Source of the DNA: Prolixibacteraceae bacterium UBA1413
GTDB lineage: Bacteria; Bacteroidota; Bacteroidia; Bacteroidales; Prolixibacteraceae
Length of the DNA: 64,000 bases
Assembly: GCA_002304925.1 (NCBI GenBank)
Contig: DBPT01000005.1
Span: 62,001 to 126,000 of the forward strand
Reading direction: 5' to 3'
In this document: positions 34,017 through 42,761 of the stretch, in pieces
Layout: every line of letters begins with the position of its first letter
Numbering within the stretch: the stretch's first letter is position 1
Position numbers and translations under genes: made by a program
The notes under the pieces: generated by a model
Told to the model about the DNA's origin: nothing
Seen by the model: the letters and a program-made list of their open reading frames with translations, nothing else
Database searches by the model: none

Positions 34017-35710
34017 TCAGGTGTCAAAATCAAGGTTAAATTTCTGCTTCATAAGGGCAAGGTTCGCATTTTTACCTACCATTTCGTCAAATTTCTCGCT
34101 GTCGGTATAAGCTACTTTGCGGGTGGGTTCATGAATGACTTGGGTAACCAAATCTATGGAGGAGTTGTTCAGTTCCCGGCGGAGCCAGTTCACCAACCGG
34201 GGTTTGATCTCCCTGATCAACTCTTCCTGGAGCAGGTTATCCAGCGTCAACACCAATTTTCCACCAGGCAAAAGAACCGGTATCCGCTCCAGAGATGACT
34301 TCAGGCTGGGCCGGTCTGACAGCGTCTCGGTAAATTGCACCCACTTCTCCGACAAATTTTGTTCTGTCACGGGTTCTTCACCATTCACAGGATTGAGCAG
34401 TTCATGCTGCTCATCGACCGGTTCCTTTCCGCCCGGCATCTCTTTTCCTTCCATGGCCGATTTGATGGAGGGCCCTGAAATCTCATAGGAAATCTTGCGC
34501 AAATGTTTTTTTTCAGCTTTCGGAGGTTCCTTTGACGTAGCGCTACCCGTTTCTCCTGGCAGGGGAACTTCACTGAAGATAGCTTCCAGGGAATCGGTAT
34601 CGTCAGCTATTTTTTTTTTAAGGTCAGCTGGGCAATCCTGGCAAGCGTCAGTTCAACGGAGAGCCGTTTGTTCTGGCTGGTTTTATACTGGTAATCACAT
34701 TCATTGGCCAGTTGTAAAGCTTCCAGGAGGAACTCATGGGAAGCGGCGTCAGCCTGTACCTTGTACCGTTCGCGGATGTCCCCGCCAACCTCCAGCAACT
34801 GGATGGTAACGGGATCGCGCGAAACCATCAAGTCACGCAAATGCGAACTCAATCCGCTGATGAAATGCTGCCCTTCAAATCCTTTCCCGAGAACTTCGTT
34901 GAAAATCAACAAAGCTTCGGTCACCTGGTTTTTCAGGAAAGAATCCACCAGGCGGAAGTAATATTCATAGTCCAGAACATTGAGGTGGGTGATGACATCC
35001 TGATAAGTGATGTTTCTTCCCGAGAAGCTTACAAGCTGGTCAAAGATCGACAAGGCATCTCGCATGGCTCCGTCGGCTTTCCGGGCAATCATGTTCACCG
35101 CTGAAGGCTCGGCCGTCACCCCTTCTTCACGGGCAACAAAATCGAGATATCCTGCTATATCACTGATGCTGATACGGTTGAAATCAAAAATCTGACACCG
35201 CGAAAGAATGGTAGGTATGATTTTGTGCTTTTCGGTGGTTGCCAAAACGAAAATCGCATGCCGGGGAGGTTCTTCCAGGGTTTTCAGAAAGGCGTTGAAG
35301 GCACTGGCCGATAACATGTGCACCTCGTCAATGATATAAACGCTGTAACTGCCGATCTGGGGCGGTATGCGCACCTGGTCAATCAGGTTGCGGATGTCAT
35401 CCACCGAATTGTTGGAGGCCGCATCCAGTTCGTGGATGTTATAGGAACGGTTGGAATCGAAAGCTTTGCACGATTCACATTCGTTACAGGCTTCATGGTC
35501 GGGCGTGAGGTTGCTGCAATTGATAGTCTTGGCAAAAATGCGGGCACAGGTGGTCTTCCCCACTCCACGCGGTCCGCAGAAAAGGTACGAATGTGCCAGT
35601 TGCCTGGTCTTGATGGCATTTTTCAGGGTCGATGTAATGGCGTCCTGCGCCACCACCGTCCTGAATGAATCGGGTCTGTATTTCCGGGCTGAAACCACAA
35701 AATTCTCCAT
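34017..35710 (-). CDS. dnaX: DNA polymerase III gamma/tau subunit, with an A10 slippery site joining two frames
   Basis: Clamp-loader ATPase. From ATG 35710 (MENFVVSARKYRP), the zero frame has Walker A GPRGVGKT (residues 46-53), a Cys4 zinc module (C-x8-C-x2-C-x2-C in the region CSNLTPDHEACNECESC), Walker B IIDEVHML and sensor FVLATTEKHKI. It ends at TAG 34607-34609 after 367 residues, a gamma-like form. Ten A residues directly precede this stop. A -1 shift, or one extra A in the mRNA, continues as IADDTDSLEAIFSEVPLP into an open frame to 34017, giving about 564 residues, the usual tau length. No full-length frame exists without the shift, so this is either programmed slippage or a homopolymer error. 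The upstream TTG at 35740 is less likely as start. Confidence 0.88.
34610..34619 (-). promoter_or_regulatory. A10 slippery run with immediate stop in dnaX
   Basis: On the coding strand: CTG ACC TTA AAA AAA AAA TAG. Both -1 ribosomal slippage on A AAA AAA and transcriptional slippage on A10 give entry to the second frame. The heptamer GCTGAC occurs on both sides of the run. Such sites make gamma and tau in E. coli (ribosomal) and Thermus (transcriptional). Confidence 0.7.
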
Positions 35711-35824
35711 ATCTTCCGATGATGCTTCCTGAAAGGCCAAAGATAACGATTTCAGTCAAGCTGCCGTAAAAAAATTGCCGCCCCGGTCAAAGGTTATGAA
35801 CATTATTTTTTCAATTACTTTCTT

Positions 35825-35840
35825 TAAGTGAACTTAAAAT
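35825..35840. promoter_or_regulatory. 16-bp palindrome upstream of dnaX
   Basis: TTTAAGT-GA-ACTTAAA has two perfect 7-bp arms and lies in the spacer between the GPP34 gene and dnaX. It could be a regulator site; no regulator is known from the window. Confidence 0.35.
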
Positions 35841-35883
35841 CAGTAAAAAATGAATAAGCTCCTTGCCATAATCATTTTCTTTA

Positions 35884-36549
35884 TCAGGCTGCACTGCGGG
35901 CTGCCCTTCTGGCAGCGATGGCCCTGTATATGGCTTTGACAACGCAAATGGCCTGCACGACAGTTTCAGATGACAGATTGTTCTCCCTGAATTGCCTGAT
36001 TTTCGCTTTTGCAGATTTACGCATGACCTTATCAGGGTAAATTCGCCGCAAGAGCCCGGCAGGTTCCAGCAGCAACAAAAGATAAATCCCCTCCTGGCTC
36101 CCTCCCGGCTGACTGAGTTCTCTTTTCACCTTGTCAATAACCTGGCTGACATGGTTCCCGGGAGCCAGGAAAGGCTTCTTCCACCTGAAACAAAGAAATC
36201 TCCGCTCTACCATCCTGATTTCACGCCTCCTGACCAGCGATTGGTATACTTCACCTTTCACCTTGTTCATGGATATCCTGAACGAATTGAGCCAGTGGTC
36301 GATCTTACGCGGATTTTGTGCGGCGGCCATTTTTCCGAGCAGGTATTGATACAGGGGGACCCTGGTTTCCATCTGTAAGATTTCCACCCGTCCGTTTGTT
36401 AGGCAGACGTTCCCGGCCATCGTCATTTCCAGAAAGGCAGCACCTGCAACCACCAGGTCGATTGCCGTGGAAAAGGAAGAAATCCCGCCTTTTTCAGGCC
36501 TGATGGCCATCAAGAGCAATCTTTCACCTAAGGCAAGCTGTTTTTCCAT
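35884..36549 (-). CDS. GPP34/GOLPH3-family protein
   Basis: 221 residues with the GPP34 (Golgi phosphoprotein 3/Vps74) pattern: LALGERLLLMAI at the start, VVAGAAFLEMTMAGNVCLTNGRVEI, and a helical bundle ending in a basic, Arg/Ala-rich tail. In eukaryotes the family binds phosphatidylinositol-4-phosphate and glycosyltransferases. Bacterial members are common in Actinobacteria and have no settled role. There is no signal peptide. It is convergent or unlinked to the aldolase gene (divergent, 92 bp) and lies upstream of dnaX on the same strand. Confidence 0.75.
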   Translation of the reverse strand: MEKQLALGERLLLMAIRPEKGGISSFSTAIDLVVAGAAFLEMTMAGNVCLTNGRVEILQMETRVPLYQYLLGKMAAAQNPRKIDHWLNSFRISMNKVKGEVYQSLVRRREIRMVERRFLCFRWKKPFLAPGNHVSQVIDKVKRELSQPGGSQEGIYLLLLLEPAGLLRRIYPDKVMRKSAKAKIRQFRENNLSSETVVQAICVVKAIYRAIAARRAARSAA

Positions 36550-36623
36550 AGGATAAAGTTAATGTCTAAATCGTCTTAATCCCCGATTGCCGGGAAAAAT
36601 AATCACCGTACTGACAAAAAAGT

Positions 36624-36631
36624 TATTTTTG
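36624..36631 (+). promoter_or_regulatory. -7 element upstream of the threonine aldolase gene
   Basis: TATTTTTG matches TAnnTTTG and lies 10 bp before the start codon at 36642; the -33 box is not clear. Confidence 0.35.
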
Positions 36632-36641
36632 GGAAAAAAAG

Positions 36642-37667
36642 ATGCGAAAAGGATTTGCGAGCGATAACAATGCCGGTATCCATCCTGCTATTCTGAAATC
36701 CATCGGGGATGTTAACACGGGACATGAAAAAGGATACGGGGATGACCCGTATACCGCAGAAGCGGTTGATCTTTTCAGAAAGGAATTCGGCAGCGATACG
36801 GAAGTTTTTTTTGTTTTCAACGGGACGGGCGCCAATGTACTGGGGCTCTCCTCCCTGACGAGGAGTTACCACTCGGTTATTTGTGCCGGCACCGCACATA
36901 TACATACCGATGAATGTGGAGCGCCCGAGAAATTTACAGGGTGCAAGTTGCTGGCTGTTGAAACCCCCGACGGGAAAATCACCCCGGAATCAGTCAGGCC
37001 GCATCTTCACGGATTTGACTTCGAACATCACGCGCAGCCCCGGATCATCTCGATCTCACAGGTTACGGAAATGGGAACCGTTTACAGGCCCGAAGAGATC
37101 AGGGCGTTGGCCGATCTGGCCCACCATCACAACATGTACCTCCACATGGACGGAGCCCGTATCAGCAACGCGGCCGCAGCCTTGGGGATCTCCTTCAGGG
37201 AATTCACGAGGGATTGCGGTGTGGATGTCCTCTCTTTCGGAGGAACAAAAAACGGCATGATGTCGGGAGAAGCCGTCCTTTTCTTCAATCCCGGGTTGTG
37301 CCGCGAAACAAAATATCTGCGAAAACAGAGCATGCAGCTTTTTTCCAAGATGAGGTTCATATCGGCCCAGTTTCTGGCCTATTTCAGGGATGACCTTTGG
37401 AAAAACAATGCCAGCCATGCCAACCAGATGGCCAAAATCCTGGAAGCCGAAATCAGGAGAATACCGCAGGTAAGAATCACACAGAAAGTGGAAGCAAACG
37501 GCGTCTTTGCCATCGTTCCCCGGGAAATTATCCGACCCCTGCAGGAGGAATATTTCTTTTACGTATGGGATGAACTGACGTCAGAGGTGCGCTGGATGAC
37601 CTCCTTCGACACCACCGAAGAAGAGATACGTGATTTTACCCGGTTGATCAAAAAACTTGTCTCCTGA
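36642..37667 (+). CDS. Low-specificity L-threonine aldolase
   Basis: A 341-residue PLP enzyme that cleaves L-threonine or L-allo-threonine to glycine and acetaldehyde. Visible features are FASDNNAGIHPAIL at the start, the YGDDPYTAEA segment, NGTGANVLGL, the conserved TPDGKITPESV region, MDGARISNAAAALG and the PLP lysine in SFGGTKNGMMSGEA (near residue 203). Length and motifs match the LtaE family. Its stop overlaps the rhomboid start by one base (TGATG), so the two are probably co-translated. Confidence 0.93.
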   Translation: MRKGFASDNNAGIHPAILKSIGDVNTGHEKGYGDDPYTAEAVDLFRKEFGSDTEVFFVFNGTGANVLGLSSLTRSYHSVICAGTAHIHTDECGAPEKFTGCKLLAVETPDGKITPESVRPHLHGFDFEHHAQPRIISISQVTEMGTVYRPEEIRALADLAHHHNMYLHMDGARISNAAAALGISFREFTRDCGVDVLSFGGTKNGMMSGEAVLFFNPGLCRETKYLRKQSMQLFSKMRFISAQFLAYFRDDLWKNNASHANQMAKILEAEIRRIPQVRITQKVEANGVFAIVPREIIRPLQEEYFFYVWDELTSEVRWMTSFDTTEEEIRDFTRLIKKLVS

Positions 37668-38452
37668 TGGGCATCTTCAGGTATTACCCCGATGATCATT
37701 CAGCCCATGACCATGACCTGGATAAAAAAATCATCCGGCACAGTATTGCCTTTGCCTTATTCTTCGTTCTCCTGTTCTGGCTGGTGCGCATCCTGGAAGA
37801 GGTCTTCGATCTCAGCCTCTACAAAGGAGGTATTTATCCGCTCCACCTCAAGGGGATCCCCGGGATCATCACCTCCCCGTTCATCCATTCCGGATTCGGA
37901 CATTTGATTTCCAATTCGGTACCCTTTGCCCTGCTTTTGTTTTTTCTGGTTTATTATTACCGGAGTCTCTCTTACCGGATTTTTATTCAGATTTACCTCC
38001 TCAGCGGGCTCTGTGTCTGGTTGGCCGGAAGGGAAGCCTGGCATATCGGGGCCAGCGGGGTTGTTTACGGCCTGGCAGCATTTCACTTCACCAGCGGGGT
38101 AATCCGCAATGACCTTCGCCTCCTTGTCATTTCCATCGTAGTGGTGTTTCTCTATGGCGGAATGGTATGGGGAATGATGCCCATAAAACCTGAAATTTCA
38201 TGGGAATCTCATCTGTGGGGTGGAATTTCAGGGCTCCTCCTAGCCTTTTTTTACAAAAGATACACCATCAGAAGGAGAAAATTCAGCTGGGAAGAGGAGC
38301 CCGAAACCGAAGAGGGAGAACCGGATTCCCTGTCAACGACCGGCATCCCCTCCCCTTTCTCCGACTCCACATCAACCGGTGATTTCCTCCTGAAGGATGA
38401 TGCCCGGGAAGCACCTCCCCTTTCTGAAAAAAAAGAAGGCCTGGAGGGGTGA
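37667..38452 (+). CDS. Rhomboid-family intramembrane serine protease
   Basis: 261 residues with six predicted helices. The rhomboid motifs are all present: PFIHSGFGHLISNSVPF (the H-x-x-x-H-x-x-x-N-like loop), the catalytic serine in HIGASGVVYGL (near residue 130) and the catalytic His in SWESHLWGGISG (near 185). The cytosolic C-terminal tail of about 55 residues is acidic and Ser/Pro-rich. It cleaves membrane proteins within the bilayer; the substrate is unknown. Confidence 0.92.
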   Translation: MGIFRYYPDDHSAHDHDLDKKIIRHSIAFALFFVLLFWLVRILEEVFDLSLYKGGIYPLHLKGIPGIITSPFIHSGFGHLISNSVPFALLLFFLVYYYRSLSYRIFIQIYLLSGLCVWLAGREAWHIGASGVVYGLAAFHFTSGVIRNDLRLLVISIVVVFLYGGMVWGMMPIKPEISWESHLWGGISGLLLAFFYKRYTIRRRKFSWEEEPETEEGEPDSLSTTGIPSPFSDSTSTGDFLLKDDAREAPPLSEKKEGLEG

Positions 38453-38466
38453 TTCCAAAAAAATCT

Positions 38467-38474
38467 TACATTTG
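38467..38474 (+). promoter_or_regulatory. -7 element upstream of nusB
   Basis: TACATTTG (followed by C) is an exact match to TAnnTTTG, 29 bp before the nusB start. The -33 box is not evident. Confidence 0.45.
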
Positions 38475-38503
38475 CGGCCGTTAACGAAAACAACGCCAGT
38501 TCT

Positions 38504-39457
38504 ATGATAAGCAGACGGACCATAAGGATCAAGGTACTCCAGGTTTTGTACGCCTATTACGCTTCGCCCGACAAGTCCATGAACAACAGCGAAAAAGAGC
38601 TCTTCTTTTCCCTGTCCAAATCGTACGATCTGTATAATTACCTTTTCGCCCTGTTCATCGAGATTGCTGATTATGCCCAGCGAAAAATAGATACCAACCG
38701 CTCCAAATTGGTTCCCTCCCCCGAAGATCTGAACCCCAACACCCGGTTTGTCGACAACAGGATCATCCACATGCTGCGCAATAACCGGAGGTTACAGGCC
38801 TATCTCAATCAATCCAAACCCTCCTGGAACAATCACCCCGAACTGATCAAAGAGCTTTACAACTTTCTTGCGGAATCAGTTTTTTTCAACGAATACATGG
38901 CCAATCCGGAATCATCTTTTTTTGAAGACCGGAAGTTTGTGGAAAAAGTCTTTCAGAATATCATCCTGATCTCCGAGGATCTTCATATCGTACTTGAAGA
39001 AGAGAGCATCTACTGGAACGACGACATAGACCTGGTTGTAGCCATGATTATCAAAACCCTCAGGGGATTTGATGAACACACAGACGAATACCATCCGCTC
39101 CTGCCCAAATTCAAGGATAAGGAGGATGAACAGTTCGCCCGTGATCTCTTCAGAAAAACCATCTTAAACCATGATGTTCTGCTGGAACTGATCGAATTTC
39201 ATTCCTCAAACTGGGATCTGGACAGGATCGCATTCATGGATATCCTGATCCTGCAGCTTGCCCTTTCCGAATTTCTTTATTTCCCTTCCATCCCGACCAA
39301 GGTAACCCTAAATGAATATATAGAGCTTTCAAAATATTACAGCACCGACAAAAGCCGTAACTTCATCAACGGGATCCTTGACAAAGCCCTGAAAGAGCTG
39401 AAAGCCAGCCAGCGGGTGCACAAAACAGGAAGAGGACTGATCGGTGAAACAGATTGA
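38504..39457 (+). CDS. nusB: Transcription antitermination factor NusB (long Bacteroidota form)
   Basis: 317 residues, about twice the length of E. coli NusB. It begins MISRRTIRIKVLQVLYAYYAS, as NusB proteins do, has a long Bacteroidota-type middle, and ends with the canonical C-terminal part WDLDRIAFMDILILQLALSEFLYFPSIPTKVTLNEYIELSKYYSTDKSRNFINGILDK-like region (conserved positions about 245-300). It binds boxA RNA with NusE for rRNA antitermination. It heads nusB-yajC-ybbR-coaE, an order common in the phylum. Confidence 0.94.
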   Translation: MISRRTIRIKVLQVLYAYYASPDKSMNNSEKELFFSLSKSYDLYNYLFALFIEIADYAQRKIDTNRSKLVPSPEDLNPNTRFVDNRIIHMLRNNRRLQAYLNQSKPSWNNHPELIKELYNFLAESVFFNEYMANPESSFFEDRKFVEKVFQNIILISEDLHIVLEEESIYWNDDIDLVVAMIIKTLRGFDEHTDEYHPLLPKFKDKEDEQFARDLFRKTILNHDVLLELIEFHSSNWDLDRIAFMDILILQLALSEFLYFPSIPTKVTLNEYIELSKYYSTDKSRNFINGILDKALKELKASQRVHKTGRGLIGETD

Positions 39458-39463
39458 AATATT

Positions 39464-39494
39464 TTTGAATATCAACCGGGAATATCTATTTTTG
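39464..39494 (+). promoter_or_regulatory. Promoter of yajC
   Basis: TTTG at 39464-39467, a 19-nt spacer and TATTTTTG at 39487-39494 fit the Bacteroidota housekeeping promoter exactly. The start codon is 66 bp further on. Confidence 0.65.
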
Positions 39495-39560
39495 ATTTTT
39501 CTTTCAGGGAGAAAAAAACGTTTGTAATTCATCATATCAATAACTAAAAAATCAGGAACA

Positions 39561-39875
39561 ATGAATTATTTGTTAATGGCACCCAGCGGTTCGGATGCGA
39601 ATCCGCTGACTAGCATGCTTTTGCCGATGCTGGTGATTTTTGCAATATTCTATTTCTTCATGATTCGTCCCCAGGTTAAAAGGCAGAAGGAGTTGACTGC
39701 TTTCAGGAACAGCCTTGCCAAGGGAGACAAAGTGGTGACCACCGGGGGGATATACGGGAAAGTAGTGGAGATCAAAGAAAACGCCGTGATCATGCAGGTT
39801 GACGACAATGTAAATATCAAGGTGGATAAGGCTGCCATCATCAAGGACATGAGTGATGCACCGCAGCAGCGTTAA
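39561..39875 (+). CDS. yajC: Sec translocon accessory subunit YajC
   Basis: A 104-residue membrane protein: one N-terminal helix (MLLPMLVIFAIFYFFMIRPQ) followed by VKRQKELTAFRNSLAKGDKV and VVTTGGIYGKVVEI, the YajC signature. It associates with SecDF-YidC at the inner membrane. A terminator follows it, so ybbR downstream probably relies on read-through or its own promoter. Confidence 0.96.
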   Translation: MNYLLMAPSGSDANPLTSMLLPMLVIFAIFYFFMIRPQVKRQKELTAFRNSLAKGDKVVTTGGIYGKVVEIKENAVIMQVDDNVNIKVDKAAIIKDMSDAPQQR

Positions 39876-39891
39876 AGGAGATGAGAAACGG

Positions 39892-39918
39892 AGGCTGGCT
39901 GAATACCGGCCTTTTTTG
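39892..39918 (+). terminator. Rho-independent terminator after yajC
   Basis: AGGCTGG, 7-nt loop, CCGGCCT (one G-U pair) followed directly by TTTTTT. Confidence 0.7.
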
Positions 39919-39933
39919 TTATGACGGAAACAA

Positions 39934-40938
39934 ATGGATACGTCTGAAGATAAAGCGATGGTTAAGGTTCCGGGGGTGAGTCCATCCCCATCTTTATTTA
40001 CCAACCGCAACCTGACCATATTTCTGATTTGCCTGATCATCGCCACCACACTCTGGTTTCTGAACGCTCTCAGTAAGAATTACACGACGACAATTTCCCA
40101 TCCGGTGGAATATGTCAACCTGCCGAAGAACAAATTTATTGTCAACAATCCGCCCGAAAAGCTGAATCTCAGGATCAGCGCCCACGGGTTTGCCCTGTTG
40201 CGGCATAAAATCGGGTCTGCTTTTTCTCCGCTGGAGGTGAATGTTTCACATCTGCTGGAAAATTCTTCGGGAGGGTCCACGGGGCTATTTGTGATACCGA
40301 CCTCCGGACTGAAGGATGGTCTCTCGGGGCAGCTTAACCCAGAACTCAACCTGGTTGATATTTCACCGGGAGTATTCACCCTGGTATTTGACAGTCTCTG
40401 TGTAAAACAAGTTCTGGTAGCCCCGGCGGTGCAAATGGGATTTAAGCCAAGGTTCGGGTTGGTTTCACCGCTTGAATTTTTTCCTTCCCGGGTAACGGTA
40501 TCGGGTCCCCGGGAAATGGTGGCAAAGACCGATACCATTTTCACCCTTCCCAAAAATTTCAAAAACCTCGAAACTTCCTTTACGCAGGAGATAGGACTAG
40601 AAATCCCTCTCCAGCTGATCGTTGAACCTTCCCGGGTATTGATGACGGCTTCCATAGGCGAATTCACGGAAAAAACACTGCATGTCCCCATCTGGATTGA
40701 GGGCCAACCTGAGGATGTTAAAATAAGGTTGTTCCCGTATGATGCGGAAATTACCATGACGGTGGCGCTCTCCCATTTCGCCCTCGTCAAACCCGACCAT
40801 ATCAGTTTGTTCGTTTCATGGGATGATATTGTTCAAAAACAGCAACATCTGAAGATCCGGATCAAAAAACTTCCGGCGGGAGTCACCTCGGTAAAAATCA
40901 TTCCGGAATATGTTGAATACCTCATTGAAAAAAACTGA
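39934..40938 (+). CDS. YbbR-like (CdaR-type) membrane-anchored protein
   Basis: 334 residues: cytosolic N-terminus, one membrane helix (residues about 29-46, LTIFLICLIIATTLWFLNAL) and extracytoplasmic YbbR-like beta domains, with repeat features YVNLPKNKFIVN and PSRVTVSGPREMVAKTDTIF. In Firmicutes YbbR/CdaR regulates a c-di-AMP cyclase, but no cyclase gene is seen here. Its last 29 bp overlap coaE. Confidence 0.85.
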   Translation: MDTSEDKAMVKVPGVSPSPSLFTNRNLTIFLICLIIATTLWFLNALSKNYTTTISHPVEYVNLPKNKFIVNNPPEKLNLRISAHGFALLRHKIGSAFSPLEVNVSHLLENSSGGSTGLFVIPTSGLKDGLSGQLNPELNLVDISPGVFTLVFDSLCVKQVLVAPAVQMGFKPRFGLVSPLEFFPSRVTVSGPREMVAKTDTIFTLPKNFKNLETSFTQEIGLEIPLQLIVEPSRVLMTASIGEFTEKTLHVPIWIEGQPEDVKIRLFPYDAEITMTVALSHFALVKPDHISLFVSWDDIVQKQQHLKIRIKKLPAGVTSVKIIPEYVEYLIEKN

Positions 40939-41539
40939 CAGGCCTTTCGTCGTTGGGCTGACAGGAGGGATCGGCAGTGGGAAGTCTTTGGTATGCAAGG
41001 TCTTCGCTATTTTGGGCATTCCTGTTTTCGAAGCCGACCGGGTGGGCAGGTCGCTCTATACCGGCAATACGAAGGTAAAGGAAGAGATGATCAGCATGTT
41101 CGGGCCCGGGGTATATCTGCCCGGAGGAGAGATCAACAGGAGTTACCTGGCCTCACTCATTTTCAATGACAAGGAAGCCCTGCTGCGTGTCAACAGGCTG
41201 ATCCATCCCCTGGTACGCGATGCCTTTGCCCTTTGGAGACAAGAACAAAACAGCGACTATGTGGTTTATGAAGCGGCCATTCTGTTTGAAAGCGGCTATT
41301 ACAGGGAAACCGGCTTCACCGTGGTCGTTACCGCTCCTGAGGAGTTAAGGATCAAAAGGGTCATGGAGCGTGACCATGTCAGCAGGGAACAGGTGCTGGC
41401 AAGGATCAGAAACCAGTGGGACGAACAGAAAAAGCTCGCACATGCCGATTTCGTCATCCGGAATGACGAAGAGCATTTATTATTGGAACAAATATTGGAA
41501 ACGGATAAAAAAATAAGAAGCCATGGGAAATTTTGCTAA
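40910..41539 (+). CDS. coaE: Dephospho-CoA kinase
   Basis: 209 residues. It phosphorylates dephospho-CoA in the last step of CoA synthesis. The P-loop is GLTGGIGSGKS (residues about 16-26), followed by FEADRVGRSLY and the typical HPLVRDAFALW, EAAILFESGYY and MERDHVSREQVLARIRNQ motifs. ATG 40910 overlaps the ybbR end by 29 bp; the P-loop position fits this start. The end overlaps the next gene by 17 bp. Confidence 0.96.
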   Translation: MLNTSLKKTDRPFVVGLTGGIGSGKSLVCKVFAILGIPVFEADRVGRSLYTGNTKVKEEMISMFGPGVYLPGGEINRSYLASLIFNDKEALLRVNRLIHPLVRDAFALWRQEQNSDYVVYEAAILFESGYYRETGFTVVVTAPEELRIKRVMERDHVSREQVLARIRNQWDEQKKLAHADFVIRNDEEHLLLEQILETDKKIRSHGKFC

Positions 41540-42251
41540 ATGGATCGGAGGAGGACTGGGATGGGCGGTCGGAGGACCGATAGGTGCCTTGCTTGGTTTT
41601 ATCATCGGTTCGGTGGTCGATGGTGCAAGTAACATCACGATCCAAAGTCAGCCCTCCCGAAGCCGGACCACCTCAGGGGGTTACATGATGAGCCTGCTCG
41701 TACTGATCGCCGCCACCATGAAAGCCGACGGCAAAGTCCTGCGATCGGAACTCGATTATGTGAAGAGCTTCCTGAGACAGAATTTCGGGGAAGAGTCAGC
41801 TTCCGAAGCCATCATCTTCCTTCGCGATCTCCTGAAACAAACCATTCCCCTGAACGACGTCTGCCGCCAGATCGAACAAAATATGCATTATTCTGCCAGG
41901 CTGCAACTCCTTCATTTCCTCTATGGCATTGCCGAAGCCGACACAGCGGTCACGCCATCAGAACAAACCACGATCGAAAACATCGGAAGGAAAATAGGCA
42001 TTTCCGACAGAGACCTGGAGTCTATTAAAGCGATGTTCATCAAAAATACGGACTCTGCCTATAAAATTCTGGAAATTGAAACAAGCGCCACCGACGACGA
42101 AGTGAAAAAAGCATACCGACGGATGGCCATGAAATACCACCCCGATAAAATTGCACACCTGGGCGAAGAATTTCAGAAGGCAGCGCAGGAAAAATTCAGG
42201 AGTGTCAATGAAGCTTACAAAACCATCAAGAAAGAACGTAACATGAACTGA
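41523..42251 (+). CDS. TerB/J-domain co-chaperone (DjlA-like)
   Basis: 242 residues: a Gly-rich N-terminal segment (GGGLGWAVGGPIGALLGFIIG) that may insert in the membrane, a TerB-like helical domain (about 50-155, beginning SLLVLIAATMKADGKV), and a C-terminal J domain (about 178-240) with the HPD motif in MKYHPDKI. This is the DjlA layout; the J domain would stimulate DnaK. It is coupled to coaE by a 17-bp overlap. Confidence 0.9.
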   Translation: MGNFAKWIGGGLGWAVGGPIGALLGFIIGSVVDGASNITIQSQPSRSRTTSGGYMMSLLVLIAATMKADGKVLRSELDYVKSFLRQNFGEESASEAIIFLRDLLKQTIPLNDVCRQIEQNMHYSARLQLLHFLYGIAEADTAVTPSEQTTIENIGRKIGISDRDLESIKAMFIKNTDSAYKILEIETSATDDEVKKAYRRMAMKYHPDKIAHLGEEFQKAAQEKFRSVNEAYKTIKKERNMN

Positions 42252-42325
42252 CATGCACAACGGGGTGCGGAAGTCTTACGGGGAAAGCCCTGGAAACGGG
42301 ATTGGGCGCCGTGTCATCCCCTATC

Positions 42326-42661
42326 TTACGCCCCGGTCTCATCCCCGGCATCAGTAACTGCATTATCGAGCATGGGAACCTGGTTTTCCGCGATATAATC
42401 CTTCATCTCCTGCAAAGTGGTCGAAAAATTCAGGAAATCTTCCTGGTACAGGAATATTTTGTGCTTCTCGTAAAAGAAATTCCCGTCGCTTTCAAACCGC
42501 TTTTTGCTTTCAGTAATAATGAGGTATAATTCATTGCTTCTAGTCCGCTTGACATCGAAAAAGTAAGTTCTTTTCCCCGCCCTGATGACCTTGGAATGGA
42601 TGTCCTGATTGAAATTACTGCCCGGATCATCCGTCAGGTCGTGTCTGTCCAAATCTTTCAT
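42326..42661 (-). CDS. DUF3276 (PUR-alpha-like) nucleic-acid-binding protein
   Basis: A 111-residue protein from ATG 42661, the usual length for DUF3276. The core is IRAGKRTYFFDVKRTRSNELYLIITESKKRF, then FYEKHKIFLYQEDF, the pattern of the bacterial PUR-like fold that binds single-stranded DNA or RNA. The frame is open to a TTG at 42730, but the extra residues are not family-like. The acidic tail (DAGDETGA) is normal. Role unknown, possibly RNA or ssDNA metabolism. Confidence 0.85.
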   Translation of the reverse strand: MKDLDRHDLTDDPGSNFNQDIHSKVIRAGKRTYFFDVKRTRSNELYLIITESKKRFESDGNFFYEKHKIFLYQEDFLNFSTTLQEMKDYIAENQVPMLDNAVTDAGDETGA

Positions 42662-42761
42662 AATGTCAATAATCTGCAATTCAGTTAAGCATTCAAATTT
42701 CACAAAAAAACCGGATATTTTACCTGACAAAGGAAATTATTCACGAAAAAGATTCTTCCGG

